In this document: in pieces, positions 35,211-47,992 of the stretch | How positions within the stretch are numbered: position 1 is the stretch's first letter | How the letters are laid out: each line of letters starts with the position of its first letter | Assembly (NCBI RefSeq): GCF_000422565.1 | Contig: NZ_AUMA01000003.1 | Span: 329,461 to 393,460 of the forward strand | DNA: 64,000 bases | Origin: Desulfovibrio aminophilus DSM 12254 | Lineage (GTDB): Bacteria; Desulfobacterota; Desulfovibrionia; Desulfovibrionales; Desulfovibrionaceae | Direction: 5' to 3' | Notes under the pieces: model-generated | Databases searched by the model: none | What the model saw: only the letters and a program-made list of their open reading frames with translations | Told to the model about the DNA's origin: nothing | Position numbers and translations under genes: made by a program

Positions 35211-36209
35211 ATGAGCAGACGCAAAAAGGATATTGTCCGTACTCTGGATTTTGACGACGCGGTGCTGGCGGGACAGCTCTTCGGCCCGCAGAACGCCAAT
35301 CTTCAGCTCGTGGGCGAACGGGCGGGGGTCGGCATCGAGAGCAGGGGAGGGCGGCTGACGCTCACGGCCGAGACCGAGGACCGCCTGAATCTCGTCGAGT
35401 CCGTGCTGACGCAGCTCTATGGTCTGCTCCAGCAGGGCCGTCCCGTGCATCCCCAGGACGTGGACTGCGCCTGCCGCATGCTCGCCCGCGACCCGCGCAC
35501 GGATCTCGCCCGCGTCTTCCGCGACAGCGTCTACACGGCCTCGCCCAAGAAGACGATCACCCCGCGCACCGTGACTCAGCGTGACTACCTCACGGCCATC
35601 CGCGAAAACGATCTGGTCCTCGCCATCGGCCCGGCGGGCACGGGCAAGACCTATCTGGCCGTGGCCACGGCCGTGGCGGCCCTGACCCGGCGCGAGGTCA
35701 AGCGCATCGTGCTCACGCGCCCGGCCGTGGAGGCCGGGGAAAAGCTCGGCTTCCTGCCCGGCGACATGGTCGAGAAGGTCAATCCCTATCTGCGCCCGCT
35801 CTATGACGCCCTGCACGACATGCTGGACTTCCGCAAGGTGCAGGAAATGCTCGACACCGGAATCATCGAGGTGGCCCCCCTGGCCTTCATGCGCGGCCGC
35901 ACCCTGAACGACGCCTTCGTCATCCTGGACGAGGCCCAGAACACCACCCCGGAACAGATGAAGATGTTCCTCACCCGCCTGGGTTTCGGCTCCCGGGCCG
36001 TGGTCACCGGCGACGTGACCCAGATCGACCTGCCCGCCGGAAGCCGCTCGGGACTCATCCAGGCCGCCGAAATCCTCTCCGCCGTGACCGGCATCGCCTT
36101 CATCCGCTTCAACGAGGACGATGTGATCCGCCACCCCCTGGTGGGCCGCATCGTGCAGGCTTACGATCAGCACGATCAGGCCGAGGAAAAACGGCGTGGC
36201 GGTCGTTGA
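35211..36209 (+). CDS. phoH: PhoH family ATPase
   Basis: 332 residues. Walker [12 protein letters not shown], Walker [12 protein letters not shown] and the GDVTQIDLP block define the PhoH/YbeZ ATPase, thought to act with YbeY in RNA and ribosome metabolism. The N-terminal 110 residues form the family's KH-like region. The ATG at 35211 has AGGAGG five bases upstream. It overlaps ybeY by 14 bases, the conserved phoH-ybeY pairing. Confidence 0.95.
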   Translation: MSRRKKDIVRTLDFDDAVLAGQLFGPQNANLQLVGERAGVGIESRGGRLTLTAETEDRLNLVESVLTQLYGLLQQGRPVHPQDVDCACRMLARDPRTDLARVFRDSVYTASPKKTITPRTVTQRDYLTAIRENDLVLAIGPAGTGKTYLAVATAVAALTRREVKRIVLTRPAVEAGEKLGFLPGDMVEKVNPYLRPLYDALHDMLDFRKVQEMLDTGIIEVAPLAFMRGRTLNDAFVILDEAQNTTPEQMKMFLTRLGFGSRAVVTGDVTQIDLPAGSRSGLIQAAEILSAVTGIAFIRFNEDDVIRHPLVGRIVQAYDQHDQAEEKRRGGR

Positions 36210-36597
36210 ACGCCGTCTCGCACCGGACCCGCGGCTGCCCCTGTCGCGGCGCGAGCTGGATGGGTTGCTGGCGGATCTGACCGGAGCCCTGGGCATCGAC
36301 GGCGAGTTTTCCCTGGCCTTGGTGGACGACCGCGAGATGGCCGTTTTGAATCTCCGCCATTTGGGCTGCCCCGGGCCGACCAATGTCCTGGCCTTCGAGT
36401 CGGGCGGAGAGGACGGACTGGGCGAGATCGTGCTCTCCGTGCCCGCCTGTCTGCGCGAGGCGCGGCTTTACGGCCAGGAGCCCGCGCGGCATCTGGCCCG
36501 CCTTCTGGCCCACGCCCTGCTTCATCTGGCGGGGTTCGACCACGGCCCGGAGATGGACGCCCTCACCGAGCACGCCGTGGACGCCGTCCGACTGTAA
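36196..36597 (+). CDS. ybeY: Endoribonuclease YbeY
   Basis: 133 residues. The zinc-binding [11 protein letters not shown] matches the family motif HxxxHxxGxDH, and TNVLAFESG is also conserved. YbeY acts in 16S rRNA 3'-end maturation and 70S quality control. It starts with GTG inside the end of phoH, which implies translational coupling. Confidence 0.94.
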   Translation: MAVVERRLAPDPRLPLSRRELDGLLADLTGALGIDGEFSLALVDDREMAVLNLRHLGCPGPTNVLAFESGGEDGLGEIVLSVPACLREARLYGQEPARHLARLLAHALLHLAGFDHGPEMDALTEHAVDAVRL

Positions 36598-36690
36598 GCG
36601 GCGGCCTCCCGCACTTTACAATCGATTACGCGTGGGGCAATATGGCCGCTTTCCCAGTCGGGCAAAGCCCCGACCAGTGAAGGAGTGAAC

Positions 36691-37596
36691 ATGCCCAGAC
36701 ATCTTTTGCGCATCGCGGACCTGAGCCGGGAAGACGCCTGGAAGATCCTGCACCGGGCCAAGGAACTCAAAGACGGCGGAATCCGCACGAAGACCATGGA
36801 CGGCCGCACGGCCATTCTCATCTTCGAAAAGTCCTCCACCCGCACCCGCGTGTCCTTCGAGGTGGCCGTGCGCCACCTGGGCGGACAGACCATCTTCATG
36901 ACCCCGGTGGAATCCCAGCTCGGCCGCAGCGAACCGCTCAAGGACACCGCCCGCTGTCTGTCGCGTTACGCCGACTGCCTGGTGGTGCGGACCTACGGCC
37001 AGGAGAAACTGGAAACCCTGGTGCGGTTCAGTTCCATCCCGGTGGTCAACGCCCTCTCCGACGAGCACCACCCCTGCCAGGTGCTCTCCGACATGCTCAG
37101 CATGTACGAGCGCACGTCGGACCTGGGTTCATTGCGCGTGGCCTGGATCGGCGACGGCAACAACATGGCCCATTCCTTCATCGACGCGGCCGCGCTCTTC
37201 GGCTTCGATCTGGTCCTGGCCTGCCCCGCGGGCTACGACCCCGATCCCGCCATCGTGGCCCAGGCCCGGGAGCGGGGCGCGCGCGTGACGCTCACCCGGA
37301 ACCCCGAGGACGCCGCCCGCGACGCGGACTACCTGAACACCGACGTCTGGGCCAGCATGGGGCAGGAAGGGGAGCAGCGTGAACGCGAACGGGTTTTCGC
37401 CGGGTTTCAGGTGGACGACCGCCTGCTGTCCCTGGCCAAGCCCGCCTGCAAGGTCATGCATTGTCTGCCCGCGCATCGCGGCGAGGAGATCAGCGAGGCG
37501 GTGCTGGAAGGCCCGGCATCCATCGCCTTCGATCAGGCCGAGAACCGCCTGCACATGCAGAAAGCGGTCCTGGAATGGGTTTTCGGGACAATCTAA
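36691..37596 (+). CDS. argF: Ornithine carbamoyltransferase
   Basis: 301 residues. It makes citrulline from ornithine and carbamoyl phosphate. Carbamoyl-phosphate loop SSTRTRVSFE, the HPCQ motif (EHHPCQVLSD) and the ornithine-site HCLPAHRGEE are intact. The ATG at 36691 follows AAGGAG. First gene of argFGH, so the last three steps of arginine synthesis are encoded together. Confidence 0.97.
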   Translation: MPRHLLRIADLSREDAWKILHRAKELKDGGIRTKTMDGRTAILIFEKSSTRTRVSFEVAVRHLGGQTIFMTPVESQLGRSEPLKDTARCLSRYADCLVVRTYGQEKLETLVRFSSIPVVNALSDEHHPCQVLSDMLSMYERTSDLGSLRVAWIGDGNNMAHSFIDAAALFGFDLVLACPAGYDPDPAIVAQARERGARVTLTRNPEDAARDADYLNTDVWASMGQEGEQRERERVFAGFQVDDRLLSLAKPACKVMHCLPAHRGEEISEAVLEGPASIAFDQAENRLHMQKAVLEWVFGTI

Positions 37597-37608
37597 GGGG
37601 ATTTCGAA

Positions 37609-38850
<1,242 letters not shown>

Positions 38851-38863
38851 ACGGGAGCGGGGC

Positions 38864-40267
38864 ATGAGCGGGAAGAAGATGTGGGGCGGCCGGTTCCGGG
38901 CGGCCACCGACTCCTCCGTGGAGGATTACACCCAGTCGGTGTCCTTCGACCGGCGGCTCTACGCCGAGGACATCGTCGGGTCCAAGGCCCATGCCCGCAT
39001 GTTGGCCCGCCAGGGCCTGCTCACGGCCGAGGAGGCCGAGACCCTCGTTTCCGGTCTGGACGCGGTGCTGGCCGAGATCGAGGCCGGAACCTTCGCCTGG
39101 GACGTGGCCCTGGAAGACGTGCATATGAACATCGAGCGCCGCCTGACCGACATCGTCGGCCCCGTGGGCGGCAAGTTGCACACCGGCCGGTCGCGCAACG
39201 ATCAGGTGGCCCTGGACTTCCGGCTTTTCGTCTCCGGCCGCGTCTCGGCCTGGACCAGGGAATTGGCCCGGCTGGTGGAGGTGCTTCTGGCGCGCGCCTC
39301 GGAGCACGAGAACACGCTCTTGCCGGGCTGCACGCATCTCCAGCCCGCGCAACCCGTGTCCCTGGCCCAGCATCTCTTGGCCTACGCCTGGATGTTCCGC
39401 CGCGACGCCGAACGCCTGGAATCCTTCCAGACGCGCATCCGCGTCTCGCCCCTGGGGGCGGCCGCGCTGGCCGGCACCACCTATCCCCTGGACCCCGCCT
39501 CGGTGGCTGCGGAACTCGGCATGACCGAAATCTTCGGCAACAGCATGGACGCGGTCTCGGACCGGGATTTCGCCCTGGAGGCCCTGTTCGGCGGCAGCCT
39601 CGTGATGATGCACCTCTCGCGTTTCTGCGAGGAGCTCATCCTCTGGGCCAATCCGGCCTTCGGCTACGTGCGCCTGCCGGACGCCTACTCCACGGGTTCC
39701 TCGATCATGCCCCAGAAGAAGAACCCGGACGTCTGTGAGCTCATGCGCGGCAAGACCGGCCGGGTCTACGGCTCCCTGGTGTCCCTGCTGACCCTGATGA
39801 AGGGACTGCCCTTGGCCTACAATCGGGACATGCAGGAGGACAAGGAACCCTTCCTGGACGCCGACCGCACCGTCTCGGCCTCGGTGTCCATCATGGCCGA
39901 CATGTTGGCCGAGATGACCTTCGTGCCCGAGGCCATGCGCCGGGCGCTGTCTCGGGGATTCCTGAACGCCACCGAGTTGGCCGACTACTTGGCGGCCCGT
40001 GGTCTGCCTTTCCGGGAGGCCCATCACGCGGCGGGCTCCGCCGTGGCTTTGGCCGAATCGCGCGGCTGCGGTTTGGAAGACCTGAGCCTGGAGGATCTGC
40101 GCGGTTTCTCGCCGTTGATCGAGAACGACGTTTTCGAGGCCCTGCGCCACGAGACGGCCGTGGCCCGGCGGAGCACCCCCGGCGGCACGGGCCCCGACTC
40201 CGTGCGTCGGCAGATATCCGCTGTGTCGGCTTGGCTGGCGGCCAAAGGATGGAAGGCCGAACCGTGA
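38864..40267 (+). CDS. argH: Argininosuccinate lyase
   Basis: 467 residues. The fumarase/aspartase superfamily signature [20 protein letters not shown] and HLQPAQP are all present. It splits argininosuccinate into arginine and fumarate. Starts 13 bases after argG; its stop overlaps the next gene's GTG. Confidence 0.98.
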   Translation: MSGKKMWGGRFRAATDSSVEDYTQSVSFDRRLYAEDIVGSKAHARMLARQGLLTAEEAETLVSGLDAVLAEIEAGTFAWDVALEDVHMNIERRLTDIVGPVGGKLHTGRSRNDQVALDFRLFVSGRVSAWTRELARLVEVLLARASEHENTLLPGCTHLQPAQPVSLAQHLLAYAWMFRRDAERLESFQTRIRVSPLGAAALAGTTYPLDPASVAAELGMTEIFGNSMDAVSDRDFALEALFGGSLVMMHLSRFCEELILWANPAFGYVRLPDAYSTGSSIMPQKKNPDVCELMRGKTGRVYGSLVSLLTLMKGLPLAYNRDMQEDKEPFLDADRTVSASVSIMADMLAEMTFVPEAMRRALSRGFLNATELADYLAARGLPFREAHHAAGSAVALAESRGCGLEDLSLEDLRGFSPLIENDVFEALRHETAVARRSTPGGTGPDSVRRQISAVSAWLAAKGWKAEP

Positions 40268-40812
40268 TCCTGACCGAGAAGCACATCCAACTGCTCAAGG
40301 ACATCAACCGGTACTCGCGCATCAAGCGCTATCACGGATTGCTGCCCCGCAAGGAGTGCTTCATGTTCGACGACGCGGTGCTCGAGTCGCTCCAGGAGAA
40401 CGGCATCGTGGAGGAGGGCGTCATCTTCACCCGTTGCGGCTCCAACCCCACGGGCTACCGCATCGCGGAACACGCCAAGGAAGAACTGAAAAAGCTTGGG
40501 GTGGACTTCTCCGACCACGGCGGGGACTGGGACAAGGTCAAGGAAGAAGAGGTCGTCACCCTGGACCAGTTGGAGAAGGAGCATATCGACGCTCTGGTGG
40601 ACGTCTACCATTTTTCCAAGACCAACAAGTTCGGCGGGATGGCCCCCACGGACATCATGGACGACTACGACAAGGCCGTCATCGACTATCTCTACGACGC
40701 GGGATACATCTTTCAGATCAAGGTCAAGGGCAAGAACGTGAAGTACGAGAAGGGCTTCGTCCTTTCGGACAAGTCCATGAAGATTCTCAAACAACTGGGG
40801 TACGCCATGTAG
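40264..40812 (+). CDS. Uncharacterised 182-residue protein
   Basis: Not recognised by name. It may be a winged-helix-like protein in its first half ([18 protein letters not shown], with a following [16 protein letters not shown]) and has an acidic, lysine-rich second half. Starts with GTG in a GTGA overlap with argH, with GGAAGG seven bases upstream, so it is translationally coupled to arginine synthesis genes. No signal peptide or metal motif. It converges on selC and ends nine bases before it. Confidence 0.8.
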   Translation: MILTEKHIQLLKDINRYSRIKRYHGLLPRKECFMFDDAVLESLQENGIVEEGVIFTRCGSNPTGYRIAEHAKEELKKLGVDFSDHGGDWDKVKEEEVVTLDQLEKEHIDALVDVYHFSKTNKFGGMAPTDIMDDYDKAVIDYLYDAGYIFQIKVKGKNVKYEKGFVLSDKSMKILKQLGYAM

Positions 40813-40821
40813 TCGGCGGAG

Positions 40822-40914
40822 TGGCGGAAGCGTACAGGAGTCGAACCTGCCCGAGAGGATGAGTCTCGCAATGGGTTTGAAGCCCACGCGCCACACCGGT
40901 GACGAAACGCTTCC
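40822..40914 (-). tRNA. selC: Selenocysteine tRNA (tRNA-Sec, anticodon TCA)
   Basis: On the minus strand a 93-base tRNA with encoded CCA. An 8-bp acceptor (GGAAGCGT with ACGCTTCC), a long variable arm (GCGAGACTCATCCTCTCG), a T arm GCAGG-TTCGACT-CCTGT and the anticodon loop CTTCAAA giving TCA are the distinguishing marks of bacterial tRNA-Sec. It supports UGA decoding as selenocysteine in this genome, which bears on the gene at 15822-17117. Confidence 0.96.
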
Positions 40915-41080
40915 ATTGATTCCGAATCCGAGGCACTTACCAAGGAAACGGAGCCAGGGCAAGGGTGGGAAATCCGTCCAGTCCCCTTGATTTTTTTTCT
41001 CGCGGACTTAAAGTGGCATTCATGCCCGCCGACACCCGCGTCCCGGGTGGGCCCGTCCCGACCTTGCGGAGGAACACTGT

Positions 41081-43042
<1,962 letters not shown>

Positions 43043-43057
43043 GAGCTGTTAAGGCTC

Positions 43058-43924
43058 ATGCGTGAGAACAGTTGGAGCATCAAGGGGGGCAAGGTCTTGG
43101 GACCGGCCCCCTTTTTCATCGCCGGCATCGTCAACGTGACGCCGGATTCCTTTCATGACGGCGGCCGCTGGTTCGACACCCGAGCCGCGGTGGCGCACGG
43201 CCGGGAACTGGCGGCCCAGGGTGCGCACATTCTGGACGTGGGCGGGGAAAGCACGCGTCCAGGCGCGGCCGAAGTTTCCGAAGACGAAGAACTGCGCCGC
43301 GTGCTGCCGGTGATCGCGGAACTGGCGACGCTCCCCCGAGCGGCACTGCCGGACTGCTCCGGGGAATATCCGGTGCTGTCGGTGGACACCTTCAAGGCCC
43401 GCGTGGCGGCTGAAAGCCTGGCGGCCGGAGCGGGGATCGTCAACGACATCTCGGCCTGTCGTTTCGACGAAGCTCTGGCCGACGTGCTGGCCCAGGAAAA
43501 ACCCGGCTACGTGCTCATGCATAGCCAGGGACGCCCTCGGGTCATGCAGAAGGCTCCCGCCTACGGCGACGTCGTGGAAGAAGTGCTGGCGTTTTTCGAG
43601 GAACGGTTGCAGTATTTGTGCGGACGCGGACTTCCGGAGGATCGTATCGTGCTCGATCCGGGCATCGGCTTCGGCAAAACCTTGGAGCACAACCTGCGCC
43701 TTCTCCGCGAAATCAAACGGTTCGAGAGTCTGGGACGTCCGGTGTACATGGGGCTCTCCAACAAATCCCTGTTTCAGGGGTTGCTGGGGCTGGAACCGGG
43801 GCGTCGCGGCACGGCGACCCAAGTTGCCACGGCCGTCTTGGCCGCGAAAGGCGTGGCCGTGCATCGCGTGCATGACGTGGCGGAAACTGTCCGCACATTG
43901 CGCCTGGCGGCGGCCATGGCCTGA
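43058..43924 (+). CDS. folP: Dihydropteroate synthase
   Basis: 288 residues. GIVNVTPDSFHDGG and DVGGESTRPGA are the two DHPS signatures; DPGIGFGKT is the pterin-site end. It joins 4-aminobenzoate to a pterin in folate synthesis. It lies 15 bases after ftsH, as in many bacteria. Confidence 0.97.
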   Translation: MRENSWSIKGGKVLGPAPFFIAGIVNVTPDSFHDGGRWFDTRAAVAHGRELAAQGAHILDVGGESTRPGAAEVSEDEELRRVLPVIAELATLPRAALPDCSGEYPVLSVDTFKARVAAESLAAGAGIVNDISACRFDEALADVLAQEKPGYVLMHSQGRPRVMQKAPAYGDVVEEVLAFFEERLQYLCGRGLPEDRIVLDPGIGFGKTLEHNLRLLREIKRFESLGRPVYMGLSNKSLFQGLLGLEPGRRGTATQVATAVLAAKGVAVHRVHDVAETVRTLRLAAAMA

Positions 43925-43944
43925 GTTCATCACGGCGGGGCGGT

Positions 43945-44691
43945 ATGGAGTTCGAAGGATTGACCTTGCCTCTGCGCGAGATCCTGGACATCGGGATCGT
44001 CGCGCTCATCTATTACTATCTTATCCTGCTCGTGCGCGGCACCCGCGCGGTGGCCGTGATCTACGGCCTGGTTCTGGTGCTCTTCGTCTTCCACCTCTCC
44101 GACGTCTTCGGCCTGTACACTCTGAACTGGCTCTTGACCAACTTCCTGGGCTCCATTTTCCTGGTGGTCATCATCCTCTTCCAGAGCGACATCAAGAAGG
44201 CCCTGGCCCAGGTGGGCGCCGGTCCGCTCTGGCGCAAGCCCGATTTGCGCGAGGAGACCCTGGATCAGCTCGTGCAGTCCGTGATGACCATGTCGCGGAT
44301 CAAGATGGGCGCCATCATCGTCCTGGAACGCACCATGCCCTTGGGCGACATCGTGGAGCGCGGGGTGGAGATCGACTCCCGCCTGAGCAAGGAGCTTCTG
44401 CTGACCATCTTCCACTACGACACGCCCCTGCACGACGGCGCGGTCATCGTGCGCAAGGGACGTCTGGCCGCCGCCGCCTGCATCCTGCCGCTGAGCTCCA
44501 AGTTCAAGGGCCAGACCGTCTTCGGCACCCGTCACCGCGCGGCCCTTGGAATCAGCGAGGAATCCGACGCCGTGACCGTGGTGGTCTCCGAGGAGCGCGG
44601 GGCCGTGTCGGTGGCCATCGGCGGCCGCCTGACCACGAGCCTGGACGAGGTGCGGCTGCGCCGGGTTCTGAAGACCGTGCTGGAACGTTGA
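43945..44691 (+). CDS. cdaA: Diadenylate cyclase CdaA
   Basis: 248 residues. Three N-terminal membrane segments precede a DAC domain with the catalytic motifs LHDGAVIV and GTRHRAALG, which make c-di-AMP from two ATP. The partner CdaR follows one base later and glmM after that, the conserved cdaA-cdaR-glmM arrangement in which c-di-AMP is linked to cell-wall precursor supply and osmotic control. Confidence 0.96.
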   Translation: MEFEGLTLPLREILDIGIVALIYYYLILLVRGTRAVAVIYGLVLVLFVFHLSDVFGLYTLNWLLTNFLGSIFLVVIILFQSDIKKALAQVGAGPLWRKPDLREETLDQLVQSVMTMSRIKMGAIIVLERTMPLGDIVERGVEIDSRLSKELLLTIFHYDTPLHDGAVIVRKGRLAAAACILPLSSKFKGQTVFGTRHRAALGISEESDAVTVVVSEERGAVSVAIGGRLTTSLDEVRLRRVLKTVLER

Positions 44692-44692
44692 G

Positions 44693-45598
44693 ATGCGCAA
44701 AAACTGGCAATATATCCTTCTGGCGGTGTTTCTGGCCGTATCCACCTGGTATCTCGTCACCGGGCGGGAAAAGGTCGAAGTCTGGGTTTCCATGAATGTG
44801 GAGATGACCAACCCGCCCAGCGGACTGACCATCCGCAAGGGCATGGTCAGCACCATCGAGGTGCGGGTGCGCGGTCCCAAGGGACTGGTCCGGGGCCTGG
44901 ACGCCAAGCGTCTGAGCTATCCGCTGGACGTGCGCCAGCTCAAGGTCGGCGAGAACCTCATCGACATCGATGCCGAACGCATGCCGTTTTCCCGAGCCTT
45001 CGAAGTGGTCGAGATCCGTCCGAACCAAGTGGTTCTGACGGTGGACCGCATGGCCGAGAAAACCGTACCCGTGAGCGCGGAATGGTCCGGTCAGGTGCCT
45101 GCGGACTATCGACTTCTCTCCAAGAAGGTGGTGCCCGACGAGGTGACTCTGCGCGGTCCAGAGGGTGTGCTCAGGCGCCTGACCCAGGCCAAGGCCACGG
45201 CCGTGGTCAGCTATGAGGAAGACCCTCCGGAGGTTTGGGACGAGAACGTCTCCCTGACGCTGCCGCCTGAGGTCTCGGCCGATCCGGGGCTGGTGCGCAT
45301 GATCCTGGCCTTCGGGGTCAAGACCAAGGAGCTGTGGATCAAGATTCCCCTGGACGTGCGCGCCTCGCCGGGCCTGAAGGTTCGGCCCTCCCGCGACAAC
45401 GTGCGGCTCCTCGTCGAAGGCCCCCAGGCCCTGTTGCGTACTTCGGAGTTCAAGAAGGACATCCATGCCGCCATGGTCGTGGACCCGGGGCTTCGGCCGG
45501 GGAAACACGAACTGAACTATCAGGTGCGCGGTCTGCCGGACAAGGTGCGCGTGCTCAAACGCGACCCGGAGACCGTGACGGTGACCATTCCCAAATAA
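44693..45598 (+). CDS. cdaR: YbbR-domain protein CdaR
   Basis: 301 residues. One N-terminal membrane anchor (WQYILLAVFLAVSTWYLV) and an extracytoplasmic part with about three YbbR-type beta repeats. CdaR proteins bind and modulate CdaA. Starts one base after cdaA and precedes glmM by 42 bases. Confidence 0.9.
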   Translation: MRKNWQYILLAVFLAVSTWYLVTGREKVEVWVSMNVEMTNPPSGLTIRKGMVSTIEVRVRGPKGLVRGLDAKRLSYPLDVRQLKVGENLIDIDAERMPFSRAFEVVEIRPNQVVLTVDRMAEKTVPVSAEWSGQVPADYRLLSKKVVPDEVTLRGPEGVLRRLTQAKATAVVSYEEDPPEVWDENVSLTLPPEVSADPGLVRMILAFGVKTKELWIKIPLDVRASPGLKVRPSRDNVRLLVEGPQALLRTSEFKKDIHAAMVVDPGLRPGKHELNYQVRGLPDKVRVLKRDPETVTVTIPK

Positions 45599-45640
45599 CA
45601 CGCCCGCCGCCCGGACGGGCGGACTTCGCGAGGAACAGCC

Positions 45641-46996
45641 TTGAGCAAGAGACGTCTTTTCGGCACTGACGGCCTGCGCGGGGAAGTGAACACCTTCCCC
45701 ATGACTCCCGAGATCGCCCTGCGGCTGGGATTGGCCGCGGGCCAATATTTCCGCGACGGGGCACGCATGCACCGCGTGGTCATCGGCAAGGACACCCGGC
45801 TGTCCGGCTACATCTTCGAAACCGCCCTGACCTCGGGCTTCTGCGCCACGGGCATGGACGTCTTCCTGGTAGGGCCCCTGCCGACGCCGGCCATCAGCTT
45901 CCTGACCCGCAACATGCGCGCGGACCTGGGCGTGGTCATCTCGGCCTCGCACAACCCCTTCATGGACAACGGCATCAAGTTCTTCGACCGTCAGGGCTTC
46001 AAGCTGCCGGACGACGTCGAAGACGAGATATCCGCGATGGTCCTCTCCGAGAACCCGGCCTGGGACTTCCCTGCCGCGGACAAGGTGGGCCGCGCCCACA
46101 AGATTCAGGACAGCCGGGGCCGCTACGTGGTCTACCTGAAGCACAGTTTTTCCGAGGTTCTCACCCTGGACGGCTTCAAGATCGTTGTGGACTGCGCCCA
46201 CGGCGCGGCCTATTCCGTGGCCCCGCTGATCCTGGAGGAATTGGGCGCCGAGGTCATCAGCGTGGGCGTCAAGCCCAACGGCCTGAACATCAACGACCGT
46301 TGCGGCTCCCTGCATCCTCAGGTGGTGGCCGACATCGTCCAGGACGAGGGCGCGGACATCGGCTTGGCCCTGGACGGCGACGCCGACCGGCTCATCGTGG
46401 TGGACGAGAAGGGCCGCATCCTGGACGGCGACCAGATCATGGCTCTCTGCGCCCTGGACCTCATGGAGCAGGAGAAGCTGAACAAGAATCTTCTGGTGGC
46501 CACGGTCATGAGCAACATGGCCCTGGAAATCTTCATGAAGGACCATGGGGGAAGGCTCATGCGCACGCCGGTGGGCGACCGTTACGTGGTCGAGGCCATG
46601 CGGCGCGAGAACGCCATGCTCGGAGGGGAGCAGTCCGGCCACCTCATTTTCCGCGAGTTCAGCACCACGGGCGACGGTCTGCTGGCCGCCCTGCAACTCT
46701 TGCGGATCATGCGCGACACGGGTAAACTTCTGTCGGAATTGGCGCATCTTCTCGAACCGTTCCCTCAGGTGCTGAAGAACGTGCGGGTGGTCAAGAAGAC
46801 GCCCTTCGAGGAAGTACCGGCCATCGCCAAGGCCGTGGAGGCCGTGGAGCGCGACATGGCCGGCAAGGGGCGGGTGCTTCTGCGCTACTCGGGCACCGAA
46901 CCTCTGGCGCGGGTCATGGTCGAGGGCGAGAACCCGGACAAGGTCGAGCAATACGCCGGGGAGTTGGCGGAACTCTTGGAAAAAAACCTGCGCTGA
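45641..46996 (+). CDS. glmM: Phosphoglucosamine mutase
   Basis: 451 residues. The phosphoserine loop [12 protein letters not shown] has S103; the metal loop DGDADR and the RYSGTEP phosphate-binding loop near the C end are intact. It converts glucosamine-6-phosphate to glucosamine-1-phosphate for UDP-GlcNAc. The start is TTG, like ftsH, with GAGGAA upstream. Confidence 0.97.
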   Translation: MSKRRLFGTDGLRGEVNTFPMTPEIALRLGLAAGQYFRDGARMHRVVIGKDTRLSGYIFETALTSGFCATGMDVFLVGPLPTPAISFLTRNMRADLGVVISASHNPFMDNGIKFFDRQGFKLPDDVEDEISAMVLSENPAWDFPAADKVGRAHKIQDSRGRYVVYLKHSFSEVLTLDGFKIVVDCAHGAAYSVAPLILEELGAEVISVGVKPNGLNINDRCGSLHPQVVADIVQDEGADIGLALDGDADRLIVVDEKGRILDGDQIMALCALDLMEQEKLNKNLLVATVMSNMALEIFMKDHGGRLMRTPVGDRYVVEAMRRENAMLGGEQSGHLIFREFSTTGDGLLAALQLLRIMRDTGKLLSELAHLLEPFPQVLKNVRVVKKTPFEEVPAIAKAVEAVERDMAGKGRVLLRYSGTEPLARVMVEGENPDKVEQYAGELAELLEKNLR

Positions 46997-47026
46997 GCGG
47001 CGCGCGGGCAGAGGAGGAGGGGCAGC

Positions 47027-47893
47027 ATGCAGATCACCAAGGTCGTCATTCCCGTGGCCGGGTGGGGTACCCGGTCCCTTCCCGCGACCAAGAACATCCC
47101 AAAGGAAATGCTGCCGATCTTCAAAAAGCCCGTGGTCCAGTACGTGGTCGAGGAGGCCATGAACGCGGGGCTCACCGACGTGGTCTTCATCAACAACCAG
47201 TACAAGAAGATCATCGAGGACCATTTCGACTACAACCCGTCGCTGGAGGACACCCTGGAGCGCGCGGGCAAACTGGACATCCTCAAGGAAGTCCGGGCCG
47301 TGGCCGAGATGGTCAACATCATCTCCGTACGCCAGAAGAAGCAGCTCGGACTGGGCCACGCCGTGCTCTGCGCCAAGGAGGTCTGCAAGAACGACCCCTT
47401 CGCGGTCATGGTCGGCGACGACCTCATGTTCGGCATGCACTCCGGCATCAGCCAGCTCTTGGACGCGGCCAAAAGCGAGAACATGGCCGTGGTCGGGGTC
47501 ATCGAGGTGCCGGAGGACAAGGTCAACCGCTACGGCATCATCCAGGGCGAAGAATACGCCCCGGGCATGTACCGGGTGCGCAACTTGGTGGAGAAGCCCG
47601 CCATCGGCACGGCGCCCTCGCGGCTGGCCATCGTGGGCCGGTACGTGCTCCTGCCGGAAATCTTCCAGCACCTGGAGAACGTGAAGCCGGGCGTGGGCGG
47701 CGAGATCCAGCTCACCGACGCCCTGCAGGGGCTGGCCAACGACAAAAAACTCCTGGCGGTGCGCCTGCGCGGTCAGCGGTTCGACGCCGGGGACTGGGTC
47801 GAATATCTCACGGCCAACATCTACTTCGCCCTGCATGACGAGGAACTGCGCGAACCCCTGGTGCGGCGGCTGCGCGAACTCATGCCCTGCTGA
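47027..47893 (+). CDS. galU: UTP-glucose-1-phosphate uridylyltransferase
   Basis: 288 residues. The nucleotidyltransferase start VVIPVAGWGTRSLPATKNIPKEM and VEKPA, GRY and EIQLTDAL blocks are those of GalU, which makes UDP-glucose for polysaccharides. Strong ribosome site GAGGAGGAGG; a strong terminator follows, closing the ftsH-galU run. Confidence 0.95.
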   Translation: MQITKVVIPVAGWGTRSLPATKNIPKEMLPIFKKPVVQYVVEEAMNAGLTDVVFINNQYKKIIEDHFDYNPSLEDTLERAGKLDILKEVRAVAEMVNIISVRQKKQLGLGHAVLCAKEVCKNDPFAVMVGDDLMFGMHSGISQLLDAAKSENMAVVGVIEVPEDKVNRYGIIQGEEYAPGMYRVRNLVEKPAIGTAPSRLAIVGRYVLLPEIFQHLENVKPGVGGEIQLTDALQGLANDKKLLAVRLRGQRFDAGDWVEYLTANIYFALHDEELREPLVRRLRELMPC

Positions 47894-47914
47894 CGGACGA
47901 TCGCGGGAATCACG

Positions 47915-47945
47915 GCCCCCGGGGCGTTCCCCGGGGGCTTTTTTT
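47915..47945 (+). terminator. Rho-independent terminator after galU
   Basis: Perfect 10-bp stem GCCCCCGGGG/CCCCGGGGGC with loop CGTT and seven T. It is the clearest terminator in the window. Confidence 0.95.
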
Positions 47946-47992
47946 CGCCCACTCCCTGGGCTAACCACAAGTACGCAACCCCGGTGGACATC

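Noticed and set aside
44552..47968. 1138-residue minus-strand open frame over cdaR, glmM and galU
   Set aside because: Shadow of three clear genes; composition is that of a complementary high-GC frame.
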